Source: Saprospiraceae bacterium
GTDB lineage: Bacteria > Bacteroidota > Bacteroidia > Chitinophagales > Saprospiraceae
Length of the DNA stretch: 41,014 nt
NCBI GenBank assembly: GCA_021738725.1
Contig: JAIPBE010000030.1
Span: forward strand, 1 to 41,014
Direction: 5' to 3'
The position numbers and the translations under genes are program-made. Below the pieces are notes generated by a model. It saw only the letters and a list, made by a program, of their open reading frames with translations, was not told the origin of the DNA and did no database searches. This document shows, one piece after another, positions 1 to 6,902 of this stretch; positions within the stretch are counted from its first letter, which is position 1; every line of letters begins with the position of its first letter.

Positions 1-139
1 TCTTTGTTGGATAGCCCATAATGATACCCTGTTAATCTAGTCACATGACTAGTTATCAAAGATATAAAATAGACATCAAATTCGATTCAGGCTCCCAAAA
101 AATCATCTCAGCTCTATCTAGTTAAAGGCCAAACTCGAG

Positions 140-163
140 AGCCCAGGGTTTTAACCCTGGGCT
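140..163. repeat. Perfect hairpin (REP-like) downstream of the epimerase gene
   Basis: Two 11-base arms, AGCCCAGGGTT and AACCCTGGGCT, flank a two-base TT centre. The hairpin lies about 40 bases past the epimerase stop codon, so it could act as a transcription barrier, but no T-run follows on either strand and a classical terminator is not supported. The 3' end GGGCTAT matches the end of the hairpin near 40976, suggesting a dispersed repeat family. The remainder of bases 1-203 shows nothing else that I recognise. Confidence 0.5.
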
Positions 164-203
164 ATCAGGATTCAATCTGCCAGAAACCATTTAAATGGTT
201 TCC

Positions 204-1211
204 CTACCCCACTGTGAAACCGAAGGCAAACGGATCCTCCTCCGGGTCGATGTGGATGGTATTGAAACCGGTCATCACAGCCCATCCTTCGATCGATGGA
301 ATAATGGCCGGATGTTCGCCCACCTGCGTCAACTGTTCGATCCGCCCGGTGAACAGACTACCGATCACCGATTCATGGATAAAGGCCTCATCGGGATGCA
401 GTTTTCCGTTGGCGGCCCATTGCGCCATCCGGGCAGATGTGCCGGTCCCGCAGGGCGAACGGTCTATTGCTTTCTCCCCATAAAAAACAGCGTTTCGAGC
501 AGTGGCTCCGTCCACCGTTGGCCTTCCAGTCCACAGGATGTGACTGATGCCATGGATGTCATCCCGTTCCGGGTGGACGACAGTATACCGGTCATTCAAC
601 CGACGGCGCAATTCCGGGCTCCAGGCGATCAGATCAGACAATGCGTAGTCTGCCATATCCGAATAGTTCTTTTGTGGATCAATGATCGCATAGAAGTTTC
701 CGCCATAAGCGATGTCCACAACGATCGGTCCTAATCCCGGACAATCGACCTCCCATCCGGTTGCTGCCAGGAAAGAAGGCACATTGGTCAACCGGACGGA
801 GGATACCTTTCCGGAAGATTGCTGCTCATAGCTGACCAGGATCAATCCTGCAGGAGCCTCCAGTCGGACGATGCCCGGTTCTGTAGGCGTGATCAAACCT
901 TGCTCAATGGCCACCGTGATGGTCCCGATCGTCCCGTGACCGCACATAGGCAAACAGCCACTGGTTTCGATAAACAGAATGGCGGCATCATTCGCCGGAT
1001 CATGGGACGGGTAGAGGATGGATCCCGACATCATATCATGCCCCCTGGGTTCGAACATCAGCCCCTGACGGATCCAATCGTGGTGAGCCATAAAATCCAG
1101 ACGTTTTTCCGCCATGGTTGCCCCCACCAGTTCGGGTCCACCCTGTGTGACCACCCTGACAGGATTGCCACAGGTGTGAGCATCGATGCATTGAAAGATA
1201 GAACGAGCCAA
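204..1211 (-). CDS. 4-hydroxyproline 2-epimerase (proline racemase family)
   Basis: Predicted cytoplasmic enzyme that interconverts trans-4-hydroxy-L-proline and cis-4-hydroxy-D-proline, the first step of bacterial hydroxyproline catabolism. Its 335 residues are normal for the family. Both catalytic cysteines are visible: C90 in CLPMCGHGTIG and C254 in DRSPCGTGTSA. The second cysteine argues against trans-3-hydroxyproline dehydratase, which has Thr there. The N-terminus FQCIDAHTCGNPVRVV is typical. The only usable start is a TTG at 1211; an in-frame stop lies six codons upstream and a repeat island begins a few bases beyond it. The neighbouring dehydrogenase and DHDPS-family genes on the same strand fit the same pathway, which favours hydroxyproline over proline as substrate. 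The ORF looks intact. Confidence 0.9.
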   Translation of the reverse strand: MARSIFQCIDAHTCGNPVRVVTQGGPELVGATMAEKRLDFMAHHDWIRQGLMFEPRGHDMMSGSILYPSHDPANDAAILFIETSGCLPMCGHGTIGTITVAIEQGLITPTEPGIVRLEAPAGLILVSYEQQSSGKVSSVRLTNVPSFLAATGWEVDCPGLGPIVVDIAYGGNFYAIIDPQKNYSDMADYALSDLIAWSPELRRRLNDRYTVVHPERDDIHGISHILWTGRPTVDGATARNAVFYGEKAIDRSPCGTGTSARMAQWAANGKLHPDEAFIHESVIGSLFTGRIEQLTQVGEHPAIIPSIEGWAVMTGFNTIHIDPEEDPFAFGFTVG

Positions 1212-1214
1212 GAG

Positions 1215-2041
1215 GTAGGTTTTAAATCACAAAACTCAAATTCCAAAACACAAATAATGACCAAAACTCAAATTCCAAATCCGAAATACTTGATTTCCAA
1301 TCCAATCAATTTCACCTCATGACACAGTAGGTGTTAGATAATGAAGACGCAAAGAGATTTTGGAATAATAATTTAGCTCAAAGTCCCTAAGTCACTCTGC
1401 CTCTTCGTCACTCAGTCTTCTGAATTCCGCCATCCTACTTCAATTCGTTTCTCGCAAAGGCGCATATGGCGCGGAAAGTTAAGGCGCAAAGAGATTTTGA
1501 AAATAAATAAAATAACCTCACAGTCCCTTCGTCGCTCTGTCTCTTCGTCCCTCAGTCTTTCAGCTTTCCCCCTTCGATAATCGTCTATTTATTTCTCGCA
1601 AAGGCCCGGACGCTGGCGGTCCGGATCCAGATATCCGCCAGCTGGCTGATCGTCTGGGCGCAAATGGCACGGAAAGTTAAGGCGCAAAGAGATTTTGGGA
1701 AAACACCTATTCACACCCTCCCAAAGTCTATCTGATCCTCGATCCCGTCTTTCGAAATAACCCAATAACGAAATAACACATTTAGCAGAAATTCCAAATC
1801 ACAAAAGACAAATCACAAATAAATCACAAATTCAAAAAACCAATGACCGAAAGGGTCAGAGGGAAAATCAGAAATAACAAAAACCAAATAACAAATAAAT
1901 TCCAAAACAGAAAATTTAATGACCGAAAGGGAGTAGGGAGTAGAGGAGGTGAGTAGTCGAGGAGAAACACTAAATTCTAAGCACAAAAAAACAAATTTCA
2001 AATCACAAAAAAATCCGAATACCGAACACCGAACACCGATT
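1215..2041. repeat. Gene-free repeat island splitting the hydroxyproline cluster
   Basis: About 830 bases with no credible gene. Both ends are A-rich on the plus strand and built from variations on AAATTCCAAA and AAATCACAAA (1225-1315, 1785-2040). The centre holds diverged copies of a unit ending GGAAAGTTAAGGCGCAAAGA, ending near 1495 and 1690, with a shorter partial copy near 1345. These alternate with pyrimidine-rich stretches such as CTCTGTCTCTTCGTCCCTCAG. The 14-mer AATGACCGAAAGGG occurs at 1842-1855 and 1918-1931. Short ORFs here translate to low-complexity sequence and are not believed. I see no transposase. Confidence 0.75.
1612..1642. repeat. Inverted repeat inserted within one repeat-island unit
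   Basis: Arms GCTGGCGG (1612-1619) and CCGCCAGC (1635-1642) are perfectly complementary around a 15-base spacer. The surrounding GC-rich stretch of roughly 60 bases interrupts the second CGCAAAGGC...GGCGCAAAGA unit and is absent from the first copy near 1452-1495. That is consistent with a small palindromic element inserted into an older repeat. Confidence 0.5.
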
Positions 2042-3637
2042 TCATTCCTGATTCCTCATCCCTGATTCCTCCTTCGTCCATTCCGTTCCGATCCGGCGCC
2101 AGATCTTCAAAGGATTGGCGGACTGCAACGCCTTTGGAAGCAGAGCCTCTGGTACGTTCTGATAGCTCACAGGCCGAACCCATCGACGGATGGCCTGTGT
2201 GCCGACAGAGGTGAACCGGCTGTCCGAAGCCGCTGGCCATGGACCGCCATGTTGCATGGCGGGACTGACTTCTACACCTGTAGGGACACCATTCCACACC
2301 AGTCGACCACAGCGGTTGACAAGTTCAGCCAGAATATCTTCCCGATCGGCAAGGTCCCGCTCTTCTGCCATCAAGGTAGCTGTCAGCTGGCCGCCCAGAG
2401 ATCGAAGCACCTGTTTCAATGAGTCATCATCCGGACATATTACGATCAGACTGAAGGGACCAAAGACCTCATGCTGCAGTTCGGGTTGGATCAGGAAATC
2501 CACAGCATGCACCCGCGCCAGGGTGGCCTGACCGTCCAATGGGCCACCATCAGGTCCTTTTCCGATGAGGGTAACGCTTTTGGCTTGCAGCATCTCCTGG
2601 GTCCGGGCGTCGAAATTGGTTCGGATCCCTTTTCCATACATCAGTTCAGCCTGCCGGGCAAGAACGGCTTGATGCATCGCATCGATCATCTTCTGCATGC
2701 CTTCTCCTTCCCGGACAATGATCAATCCGGGATTGGTACAAAACTGCCCTGCATTCAGGGTAAAGCTCCAGACCAACTGCTGACCGATCACGTCTCCTCT
2801 TGCGGCCATTGCCTCCGGGAGGACTACCACCGGATTGGTACTGCCCATCTCCGCAAAGAAGGGGATCGGTTCTGTCCGGCTGTTGGCCACCTGCAACAAA
2901 GCTTTGCCACCACCAAATGATCCGGTGAAGCTGGCAGCCTTGATCCCTGGATGAGCGACTAGTTCCCTCCCCGTGATATAGCCATCGCCCACCACGTACT
3001 GGAAGACATGTTCGGGGACACCCGTCCGTCTAGCTGCCAGACGAATCGCCCGGTTGACCAGCGCATTGGTCCCCAGATGGCCTTCATGGGCTTTGAGGAT
3101 CACGGGACAACCGGCTGCCAGGGCAGAGGCTGTATCTCCTCCAGCAGTGGAAAAAGCCAATGGAAAGTTGCCAGCGCCAAATATGGCCACCGGGCCCATA
3201 GGGACCAGCATCTGGCGCAAATCCGGTTTGGGAAATGGCTTTCTGTCCGGATCCGCCGGGTCGAGAATAGCATCCACCCATGAACCTTCCCGAATATGCG
3301 CTGCAAATTGGCCCAACTGACCCACCGTTCGACCGCGCTCCCCGAGAAGCCTGGATTCAGGAAGGCCCGTTTCGGCCATCGCTCGCTGGATCAGGTCTTC
3401 ACCCAGAGCCAGGATCTCTTCGCCGATCGCCTCCAGAAAATCAGCCCTTTTAGCACCGCTCGTCGTTGAAAAAACGGGATAAACGGCCATCGCCTGTTCG
3501 ACAGCATATTGCACTTCTTCCGAACGGGCCACAGGGTATTCCCCATCCAGTTCCGTACCAGTCAACGGGCTGAACACACGCATCAGTTTTCGGGCTTTCT
3601 CCGCGTTCTTCCCGCCGGGTATAGTGATATCTTTCAT
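2042..3637 (-). CDS. 2,5-dioxovalerate (alpha-ketoglutarate semialdehyde) dehydrogenase
   Basis: Aldehyde dehydrogenase superfamily enzyme predicted to oxidise 2,5-dioxopentanoate to 2-oxoglutarate with NAD(P)+, the last step of hydroxyproline catabolism and also of several sugar-acid pathways. From the ATG at 3637 it has 531 residues, matching the long dioxovalerate dehydrogenase group. Visible signatures are N157 in IFGAGNFPLAFS, K182 in VILKAHE, E263 in FFAEMGSTNP and the catalytic C300 in NAGQFCTNPGL. An upstream in-frame start at 3682 would overlap the preceding gene by 29 bases and adds residues unlike the family, so I prefer 3637. It starts 16 bases after the DHDPS-family gene and is surely co-transcribed with it. 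The last few residues are encoded by tandem GGAATCAGGGATGA-like repeats of the adjoining island. Confidence 0.9.
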   Translation of the reverse strand: MKDITIPGGKNAEKARKLMRVFSPLTGTELDGEYPVARSEEVQYAVEQAMAVYPVFSTTSGAKRADFLEAIGEEILALGEDLIQRAMAETGLPESRLLGERGRTVGQLGQFAAHIREGSWVDAILDPADPDRKPFPKPDLRQMLVPMGPVAIFGAGNFPLAFSTAGGDTASALAAGCPVILKAHEGHLGTNALVNRAIRLAARRTGVPEHVFQYVVGDGYITGRELVAHPGIKAASFTGSFGGGKALLQVANSRTEPIPFFAEMGSTNPVVVLPEAMAARGDVIGQQLVWSFTLNAGQFCTNPGLIIVREGEGMQKMIDAMHQAVLARQAELMYGKGIRTNFDARTQEMLQAKSVTLIGKGPDGGPLDGQATLARVHAVDFLIQPELQHEVFGPFSLIVICPDDDSLKQVLRSLGGQLTATLMAEERDLADREDILAELVNRCGRLVWNGVPTGVEVSPAMQHGGPWPAASDSRFTSVGTQAIRRWVRPVSYQNVPEALLPKALQSANPLKIWRRIGTEWTKEESGMRNQE

Positions 3638-3653
3638 AAATTCTGTCGTCGAT

Positions 3654-4556
3654 TTACAGCGTTGGCCGGGTGGCCAGGCCAACGTGAATAATTTTCATAA
3701 CGGTCCTCAGCTCCGTCTCTTCCAAAGGCAGTCGAGGTGCACGAACATAAGGCGTGCCCCGTCCGGCTGCACCCTCTGCCAGTTTGATATATTGGACCAG
3801 TTTGGGATGAATGTCCAGTTCAAGTAAAGGCATAAACCAGGAATAGATTTTTCTGGCTTTATCAAAATCTCCTTGACGGGCCAATCGATAGATCGCTACC
3901 GTTTCTTCCGGAAAGGCATTGACCAGACCGGCTACCCACCCATCTGCACCCAACATCAGGCTCTCCAGTGCCAGGGTGTCTACCCCGCAAAGCACCTTCA
4001 ATCTGTCACCGAAAGCGCGATTGAGTCGGATGACCTGTGTGACATCACGGGTAGACTCTTTGACAGCCTGTATGGTTGGAATATTGAGCAGTTTTTCGAA
4101 TTGTTGAAGCGACAATCCAATCCCATAGTCCACAGGATTGTTGTACAGCAAGATGGGCAGATCCGTTTCGTGAGCGATAGCCCTGAACCAGGCGGTGACT
4201 TCATCAGCATCCGCCTTGTAGCGCATCGGTGGAAGGACCATCAATCCATCTGCACCTGCATCAGTGGCACGACGGACAAACGCCAGAGCTTCGGTGGTGC
4301 GGGATTCAGCCACATTCATGATGATGGGCACCCGACCAGCCGTATGGGCGACCACATGCCTGAGGAGATCCAGCTTTTCATCGGCAGTAAGCGTGGAGGC
4401 TTCACCCAGGCTCCCGCCCAGGATCAGTGCATTTGCACCACTCTGGATCTGATCGTCTACTTTCTTTTCCATGGTCTGAAAGTCCATGGTCTCATCGGGC
4501 AGAAATGGTGTTGTCAATGCAGGATAGATCCCTTTCCAGTCGGGTCGCATAGGCAT
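3654..4556 (-). CDS. DHDPS/NAL-family aldolase or deaminase, probably pyrroline-4-hydroxy-2-carboxylate deaminase
   Basis: TIM-barrel Schiff-base enzyme of the dihydrodipicolinate synthase family, about 300 residues. The Schiff-base lysine is K166 in QAVKESTRD and the partner tyrosine is Y138 in LLYNNP; the substrate loop reads GGSLGEAS. The family contains many activities. Here the next gene encodes dioxovalerate dehydrogenase and a hydroxyproline epimerase follows, so deamination of 1-pyrroline-4-hydroxy-2-carboxylate to 2,5-dioxopentanoate is the best inference; a sugar-acid (keto-deoxy) dehydratase is the main alternative. Two ATGs are possible (4556, 4550). A TTG at 4568 overlaps the -7 promoter box and is unlikely. 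It heads the cluster. Confidence 0.8.
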   Translation of the reverse strand: MPMRPDWKGIYPALTTPFLPDETMDFQTMEKKVDDQIQSGANALILGGSLGEASTLTADEKLDLLRHVVAHTAGRVPIIMNVAESRTTEALAFVRRATDAGADGLMVLPPMRYKADADEVTAWFRAIAHETDLPILLYNNPVDYGIGLSLQQFEKLLNIPTIQAVKESTRDVTQVIRLNRAFGDRLKVLCGVDTLALESLMLGADGWVAGLVNAFPEETVAIYRLARQGDFDKARKIYSWFMPLLELDIHPKLVQYIKLAEGAAGRGTPYVRAPRLPLEETELRTVMKIIHVGLATRPTL

Positions 4557-4565
4557 TCGTTTGGA

Positions 4566-4573
4566 CAAACCTA
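4566..4573 (-). promoter_or_regulatory. Bacteroidota -7 promoter box for the hydroxyproline cluster
   Basis: On the minus strand TAGGTTTG fits the TAnnTTTG consensus exactly and ends nine bases before the ATG at 4556, giving a very short leader. No convincing -33 TTTG is seen at the expected distance. Confidence 0.5.
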
Positions 4574-4801
4574 CGGATTTTACAGCGGGAAAAAGGCTGT
4601 TAAAAGGCCGTTAATATGAAGGGGTATAGGGCTGTTTCTTACATCTAACCCACTGGTATACAATGATGTCTGTTAAGGAAAGTCTAAGCTTTGTGCATTT
4701 GGTCTGACTGAAGCCGGGGCGAGCTGCTTCCCGAGGCAATAAAACTGTATTTTTACCGCTTAGAGTAGTGCACCTTTATTCGATAAATAAATAGAAAACA
4801 C

Positions 4802-5323
4802 GTGAAGTACACTAAAACCCTGCTCATTCTGGCTTTAGGCCTGTTCTTGGGCACCACGACCTTGCAGGCACAAAAAGTTGCCGTTGTCGATATCAACCTG
4901 ATCCTGGAAAGCCTGGATGACTATAAAACAGCTCAAGCGGATGTGGACAAAATTGCTGCCCGCTGGAGACAGGAGATCGAACAGGAGTTTGACAAGGTCA
5001 AAGGCATGTATAACAAGTATCAGGCAGAACAAGTCCTGATGAGCGAAGAAATGAGGGCCCAACAGGAGGAGGAGATTCTCACCAAAGAGAAAGAGATCCG
5101 CGAAATGCAGAAGTCCAAGTTTGGCCCTGAAGGCGAATTGTTTAAAAAGCGTCAGGAGTTGATCCGGCCGGTTCAGGACAAAGTCTATGGGTTGATCGAA
5201 GCTTACGCCAACGAACGTGGATACGATTTCATTTTCGACAAAAGCAGCTCATCGGGAATCATCTTTGCCAATCCCCAGTTTGACAAGACCGAAGATCTTA
5301 TCCAAAGATTATCGCGTAGTTGA
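4802..5323 (+). CDS. OmpH/Skp-family periplasmic chaperone (first copy)
   Basis: A 173-residue exported protein of the Skp/OmpH family, which holds unfolded outer-membrane proteins in the periplasm on their way to the BAM complex. It starts at a GTG. Residues 1-23 form a signal peptide (MKYTKTLLILALGLF) with likely cleavage before QKVAVVD. Residues 40-125 are highly charged and heptad-like (KEKEIREMQKSKF), the coiled-coil tentacle; the C-terminal AYANERGYDFIFDKSSSSGI is the beta-strand body element typical of the family. A second OmpH gene follows 105 bases downstream. No exact -7 box was found; TATTTTTA at 4748-4755 is one base off. Confidence 0.88.
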   Translation: MKYTKTLLILALGLFLGTTTLQAQKVAVVDINLILESLDDYKTAQADVDKIAARWRQEIEQEFDKVKGMYNKYQAEQVLMSEEMRAQQEEEILTKEKEIREMQKSKFGPEGELFKKRQELIRPVQDKVYGLIEAYANERGYDFIFDKSSSSGIIFANPQFDKTEDLIQRLSRS

Positions 5324-5333
5324 GGTCTTTACC

Positions 5334-5341
5334 TACTTTTG
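5334..5341 (+). promoter_or_regulatory. Candidate -7 box before the second ompH gene
   Basis: TACTTTTG matches TAnnTTTG exactly in the 105-base gap between the two OmpH genes. No TTTG lies at the expected -33 distance. It would give an untranslated leader of roughly 80 bases. Confidence 0.35.
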
Positions 5342-5428
5342 CGCCCTGACGAACTCACCATATGAGAGATTGTCCGGATCAGGACCATTCTGGTCCATAC
5401 CCTAATCACAGAGAAACATTAGAAAAGC

Positions 5429-5968
5429 ATGAAGCACCTCATCATTACCCTTTGCTTCGGATTCCTGGCCCTGTCGGCCTCGGCTCAGAAGTTTGGTTAT
5501 GTCAATTCCGCACAGGTCATGAGCCTGTTGCCGGAGGTCAAAGAAGCCAACAGTTCCCTGGAAGTCTTCCAGAAACAATACGAAGCGCGCCTCAAGTCCA
5601 TGATCGAAGAATATCAGACAAAAGGCATGGAATTACAGAAGAAGGTACAGCAAGGCGACATCGCCCCCAAACAGCAGGAGATCGAAGCCAAGGCCCTTCA
5701 GGATATGGAAACGACCATCCAGGAACTGGAGCAGGAAATGCGCCAGAAAGTTGCCGAAAAACAGGAGACTCTGATCGCACCCATCATCCAGAAAATGCAG
5801 GATGCCATCGATGTCGTGGCGACCGAAGGCGGGTATCAGTACATCTTTGATGCCAGCCCGGGGAATGGCATATTGCTGTATGCTGAGGAACAACTGAATG
5901 TTACCCAACAGGTCATGACCAAGATGGGGATCACTCCTCCGGTTGAAGAACCAGCTGTCCAGAAATAA
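5429..5968 (+). CDS. OmpH/Skp-family periplasmic chaperone (second copy)
   Basis: A 179-residue exported Skp/OmpH chaperone, homologous to the preceding gene product but clearly diverged. Signal peptide MKHLIITLCFGFLALSASA is followed by QKFGYVNSAQVMSLLPEV, the usual start of the mature domain. Residues 40-120 are coiled coil rich in Gln, Glu and Lys. The C-terminal body element is EGGYQYIFDASPGNGILLYAEE. Tandem ompH genes next to murI are a familiar Bacteroidota arrangement. The end of this gene abuts or overlaps murI, so the two are probably translated from one message. Confidence 0.9.
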   Translation: MKHLIITLCFGFLALSASAQKFGYVNSAQVMSLLPEVKEANSSLEVFQKQYEARLKSMIEEYQTKGMELQKKVQQGDIAPKQQEIEAKALQDMETTIQELEQEMRQKVAEKQETLIAPIIQKMQDAIDVVATEGGYQYIFDASPGNGILLYAEEQLNVTQQVMTKMGITPPVEEPAVQK

Positions 5969-5969
5969 T

Positions 5970-6776
5970 TTGGAAGCTCGAAATAGCCCGATCGGCATTT
6001 TCGACAGCGGCATTGGCGGCCTGACGGTTGCCAATGCCGTTGTGCGTTTATTACCACACGAGCAGATCATCTATTTTGGCGATACGGCGCACATGCCCTA
6101 TGGCGACAAATCTGCGGATGCGATCCGGTATTACAGCCTGCGTATTGCCAAATTCCTGCTCGAACAAAAGTGCAAGATGATCGTCGTGGCCTGTAACAGC
6201 GCCTCTTCCGCAGCCTACGAAGTGCTCCTCGATTTTTTTGAACACCGCACCCTGTTTGTCAATGTGGTCGATCCCCTGGTGGAAGAGGTGGTCCGATCCG
6301 GACATCAGCATGTCGGTGTAATCGCCACAAAGACCACGATCAATTCAGGCATCTATGCCTCCCGCCTCCGGGATAAGGTTCCCGGTATGCAGGTACAATC
6401 TCTGGCCACGCCCTTGTTGGCGCCGATGATCGAAGAAGGGTTTGTCCATGATGCCATCAGCAGATCGGTTCTGGATACCTATCTCGGTGATCCCAAACTG
6501 GAAGGGGTGGAAGCACTCTTGCTGGCCTGTACCCATTATCCATTGATCCGAAAAGAGATCGAAGACTGGTATCATCAGAAGGTCCGCATTCTCGACTCAA
6601 CAGATGTAGTCGCCCTTGCGGTAAAGAAGAGACTGGAAGATGCAGGACTTTTGCGAACAGAACCAGCTCCACCGCACCGATTCTATGTGTCTGACTACAC
6701 ACCCTCCTTTGAATCGACCACTCGCCAATTTTATGGCCAGGAGATCCATCTGGAACATTTGGGATTGTGGAACTAG
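5970..6776 (+). CDS. murI: Glutamate racemase
   Basis: Cytoplasmic cofactor-independent racemase making D-glutamate for peptidoglycan. The family hallmarks are all present, counted from the TTG at 5970: D12 in GIFDSGIGGLTV, GDTAHMPYG, the catalytic cysteine C75 in VVACNSASSA and the second catalytic cysteine C187 in LLACTHYPL. The 268 residues are typical. No ATG is available near the start: a TTG at 5943 would overlap ompH by 26 bases and add nine residues, while a TTG at 5970 lies just after the ompH stop. The choice is undecided, with 5970 slightly preferred from family length. Translational coupling to ompH is likely either way. Confidence 0.93.
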   Translation: MEARNSPIGIFDSGIGGLTVANAVVRLLPHEQIIYFGDTAHMPYGDKSADAIRYYSLRIAKFLLEQKCKMIVVACNSASSAAYEVLLDFFEHRTLFVNVVDPLVEEVVRSGHQHVGVIATKTTINSGIYASRLRDKVPGMQVQSLATPLLAPMIEEGFVHDAISRSVLDTYLGDPKLEGVEALLLACTHYPLIRKEIEDWYHQKVRILDSTDVVALAVKKRLEDAGLLRTEPAPPHRFYVSDYTPSFESTTRQFYGQEIHLEHLGLWN

Positions 6777-6902
6777 CCAGTCCATCTCTCAGGGATTGCA
6801 ACGTCAGCATCTCAACTTCTGAAAACATCTTGATGGTCTTGTCGCCTAAACCCGCCAACACAGATCTACTGAGCAGTGGCAGCGCAAGCAGAACGATTAC
6901 CT

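Noticed and set aside
819-1322. Plus-strand ORF opposite the epimerase gene running into the repeat island
   Set aside because: Its last third translates the A-rich repeat (SQNSNSKTQ-type text) and the remainder is antisense to a catalytic gene.
1215-2041. Possible CRISPR array in the A-rich repeat island
   Set aside because: The repeats are irregular in length and spacing, low in complexity, lack unique spacers of constant size, and no cas gene is nearby.
3873-4619. Long plus-strand ORF (248 codons) over the DHDPS-family gene
   Set aside because: It is antisense to a well-supported gene with catalytic residues, and its translation has no family character.
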